DNA of 64,000 bases from Sphingomonas sp. LC-1 (lineage in GTDB: Bacteria > Pseudomonadota > Alphaproteobacteria > Sphingomonadales > Sphingomonadaceae): NCBI RefSeq assembly GCF_025371035.1, contig NZ_JANZXB010000002.1, positions 390,284-454,283 of the forward strand, read 5' to 3'. The translations under genes and the position numbers were made by a program. The notes beneath the pieces were generated by a model, which saw nothing but the letters and a program-made list of their open reading frames with translations, made no database searches and was not told the DNA's origin. Below, piece after piece: positions 62,699 through 64,000 of this stretch; position 1 is the stretch's first letter, and each line of letters opens with the position of its first letter.

Positions 62699-63810
62699 TC
62701 ACCGTCCCAGTGCGCATCGAGTGAAGTTAGATAGGGCGGCTTCGGTGTCGCTCCGCAACCAGCCGAGATAGCCGAACCGGACGGGGCGATCCGTCCCTGT
62801 CATGGGCTTGGGCATCTTCCTCCCGCCGTCCCCCCACCGGGCGAGGATCTCGCCGCCGGATATCAGCTTTTTCGACAACGCAAGGACGTCGGCGCGATCG
62901 TATGTTCCAGCCGCCGACACCGGCGTCTGACCAGCTTTGACCGCGCAGCTGAACATCGTCGGGTTGACGTTCAGCAGGTCCTCGGCGTCGCGACGGTTGA
63001 TGCGCGGGTCGAATGCGAAGGACCGATGCGCGTCGGCGTCGAACGTCATTCCAGCCAGCATGCCGACGCAGTCGGTGGGGATGCGGACGCGGTTCATCAG
63101 GCGGCCAACCCCCGAATGTTCGACGACGAACGGCAGATCGCCAGCCAGCATCGCCAGCACCACCGCAGCCCACGGCTTCTCCCTTCCGCCAACCGTGCGC
63201 ATCGCCTGTAGGATGGGCACCGGATCCGCGACCGCGCTACCCGCCGCTCGGAGTGCGGCGTCCTTGGCATGGATTCTGGTGACGAGGTCGTCGAGCCCGG
63301 ATTTCGAAATGTGGCGCGCCTTGATGGCCGCGACGATGCGCTCGTCGGTGATCATAGTGAGTTCGCCGCTGCAGCAGAGCTGCTCGACGCCGTGGTGCGG
63401 AATGTCGAGGCGTTCGGATGCCGAGGCGAGCGGGATTCGGTCGGCGAGCAGTTCGCGCAGCGGCGCGGCGTCGGCGGCATCGAAGAGCTGATGCTGGTTG
63501 ATGGTGCCGCCGGCTGCGACCGGACTGAAAGCCCCGTTGCCACGCATCCGCTCGTAGACGCGCTGGCTGACGCCGAGCGTGCCCGCCAGCTGGGCGGCAT
63601 TAGCGGCTTCGGAAACGACCGACCTGACGCCGCCGCTGGCGGACGCCCTGAGACCGGGTGCTGCGTCGTAGATGGCCTCACGCACGGCAGGCCAGACGTT
63701 GGCGGCACATGCGAAGGCGCGGACCTTCGCCGGCAGCGACGGATCCACCGCGTTGCTACCAATGGCGATACCGCGGAGCCCCGCGTGCAGGTCTTCAGGC
63801 CAAGTGTCTA
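62699..63810 (-). pseudogene. TniQ-like DNA-binding protein, N-terminus cut by an IS
   Basis: The frame is open from the IS boundary at 63810 to TGA at 62699 (about 369 residues), with no start codon at its upstream end; a GTG at 63748 is internal. Seen: DTWPEDLHAGLRGIAIGSNA, then helix-turn-helix-like repeats AQLAGTLGVSQRVYERMRGN and IPLASASERLDIPHHGVEQL, an arrangement like the C-terminal part of TniQ proteins of Tn7/Tn5053-type transposons. The zinc-binding TniQ N-domain would lie beyond the IS, outside the window. The end abuts the SAVED-like frame in a different reading frame. Family call by pattern, uncertain. Confidence 0.4.
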
Positions 63811-64000
63811 GGGTCAGGACCCATTGATGTGAGCATCGCGATCTGATTCAGGCTCCGCAAGGAGACCGGAATAAGCGACCTGTTTTGGCTGACGGATGAG
63901 CAGATGGAGCGGCTGCGACCGTTCTTTCCCAAGAGCCATGGTAAGCCGCGCGTGGATGACCAGCGGGTGCTGAGCGGCATCGTGTTCGTCAACAAGAATG
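63811..64000 (+). mobile_element. Left end of an IS5-family insertion sequence (truncated by window)
   Basis: Starts with GGGTCAGGACCCATTGATGT right after a TA in GTGTCTA, as expected for IS427-type elements with a two-base TA target. It encodes the N-terminus of an IS5-family transposase and breaks the minus-strand TniQ-like frame. The right end lies outside the window. Confidence 0.7.
63871..64000 (+). CDS. IS5-family transposase, N-terminal part, ATA at start position
   Basis: A partial frame reading SDLFWLTDEQMERLRPFFPK then SHGKPRVDDQRVLSGIVFVN, the standard N-terminus of IS5-family (IS427-like) transposases. AAGGAG stands six bases before ATA AGC GAC CTG; relatives begin ATG or GTG followed by AGC GAC CTG, so the start codon seems changed to ATA. 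The first ATG in frame is 30 bases further on, inside the conserved part. The rest is cut by the window end; it may be non-functional. Confidence 0.75.
   Translation, partial: MSDLFWLTDEQMERLRPFFPKSHGKPRVDDQRVLSGIVFVNKN

Noticed and set aside
62449-62724. A 91-codon plus-strand frame in the decayed locus
   Set aside because: It is antisense to the SAVED-like frame, has a highly charged composition and matches no family.

Overview
The window is GC-rich DNA from an alphaproteobacterium, most likely a Sphingomonas-like member of the Sphingomonadaceae. Grounds for this are the conserved gene neighbourhoods (lgt–COG1565 methyltransferase–pgeF; cobT–cobS with dnaJ-like and bolA), three large TonB-dependent receptors whose TonB-box regions carry a GDIVVT motif, orphan DUF2093, DUF1272 and DUF885 genes, and several families of palindromic intergenic repeats of the kind common in sphingomonads. 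No rRNA, tRNA or CRISPR array was recognised.

Layout. 0.2-2.7 kb: a SnoaL-like protein with a TetR regulator, then a cystathionine gamma-synthase family enzyme on the minus strand. 2.7-6.0 kb: a tight minus-strand operon lgt, COG1565 methyltransferase, GNAT, pgeF (cell envelope and housekeeping). 6.3-10.4 kb: a Tat-exported molybdopterin oxidoreductase subunit coupled to hemH, then phbB. 10.5-18.7 kb: small envelope proteins, rpmB, tadA, an OmpA-type lipoprotein, a CorC/HlyC-type membrane protein, and several secreted or anchored proteins of unknown role. 18.7-23.1 kb: purD and xseA face away from each other with overlapping start codons; then DUF2093, an M23 lipoprotein and a secreted protein. 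23.3-35.3 kb: a nutrient-uptake island of three TonB-dependent receptors with a TPR/Asp-Asn beta-hydroxylase between the first two. 35.3-41.3 kb: clpB with a heat-shock-like promoter, and an M16 protease. 41.5-48.5 kb: a DUF885 protein, a TonB-like protein, purE-purK, gpmA, DUF1272 and glmM. 48.6-54.7 kb: a dicarboxylate symporter with an aldo/keto reductase, a peptide transporter, a nitroreductase, and a YtrA-like GntR regulator running into a PepSY membrane protein. 54.9-62.0 kb: RHH-cobT-cobS, a VOC protein, dnaJ-like/bolA, GST, NUDIX and pirin.

From about 62.05 kb to the end the character changes. The region has no intact gene: a dispersed repeat, a fragment resembling a SAVED sensor domain, a TniQ-like DNA-binding protein cut by an IS5-family element, and the left end of that element, whose transposase appears to begin with ATA instead of ATG. 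This looks like a decayed mobile or defence locus and is the least ordinary part of the window. The second striking theme is the number of distinct palindromic repeat families in the intergenic gaps (6.1, 41.4, 45.9-46.1, 50.8, 59.0 and 62.1 kb).
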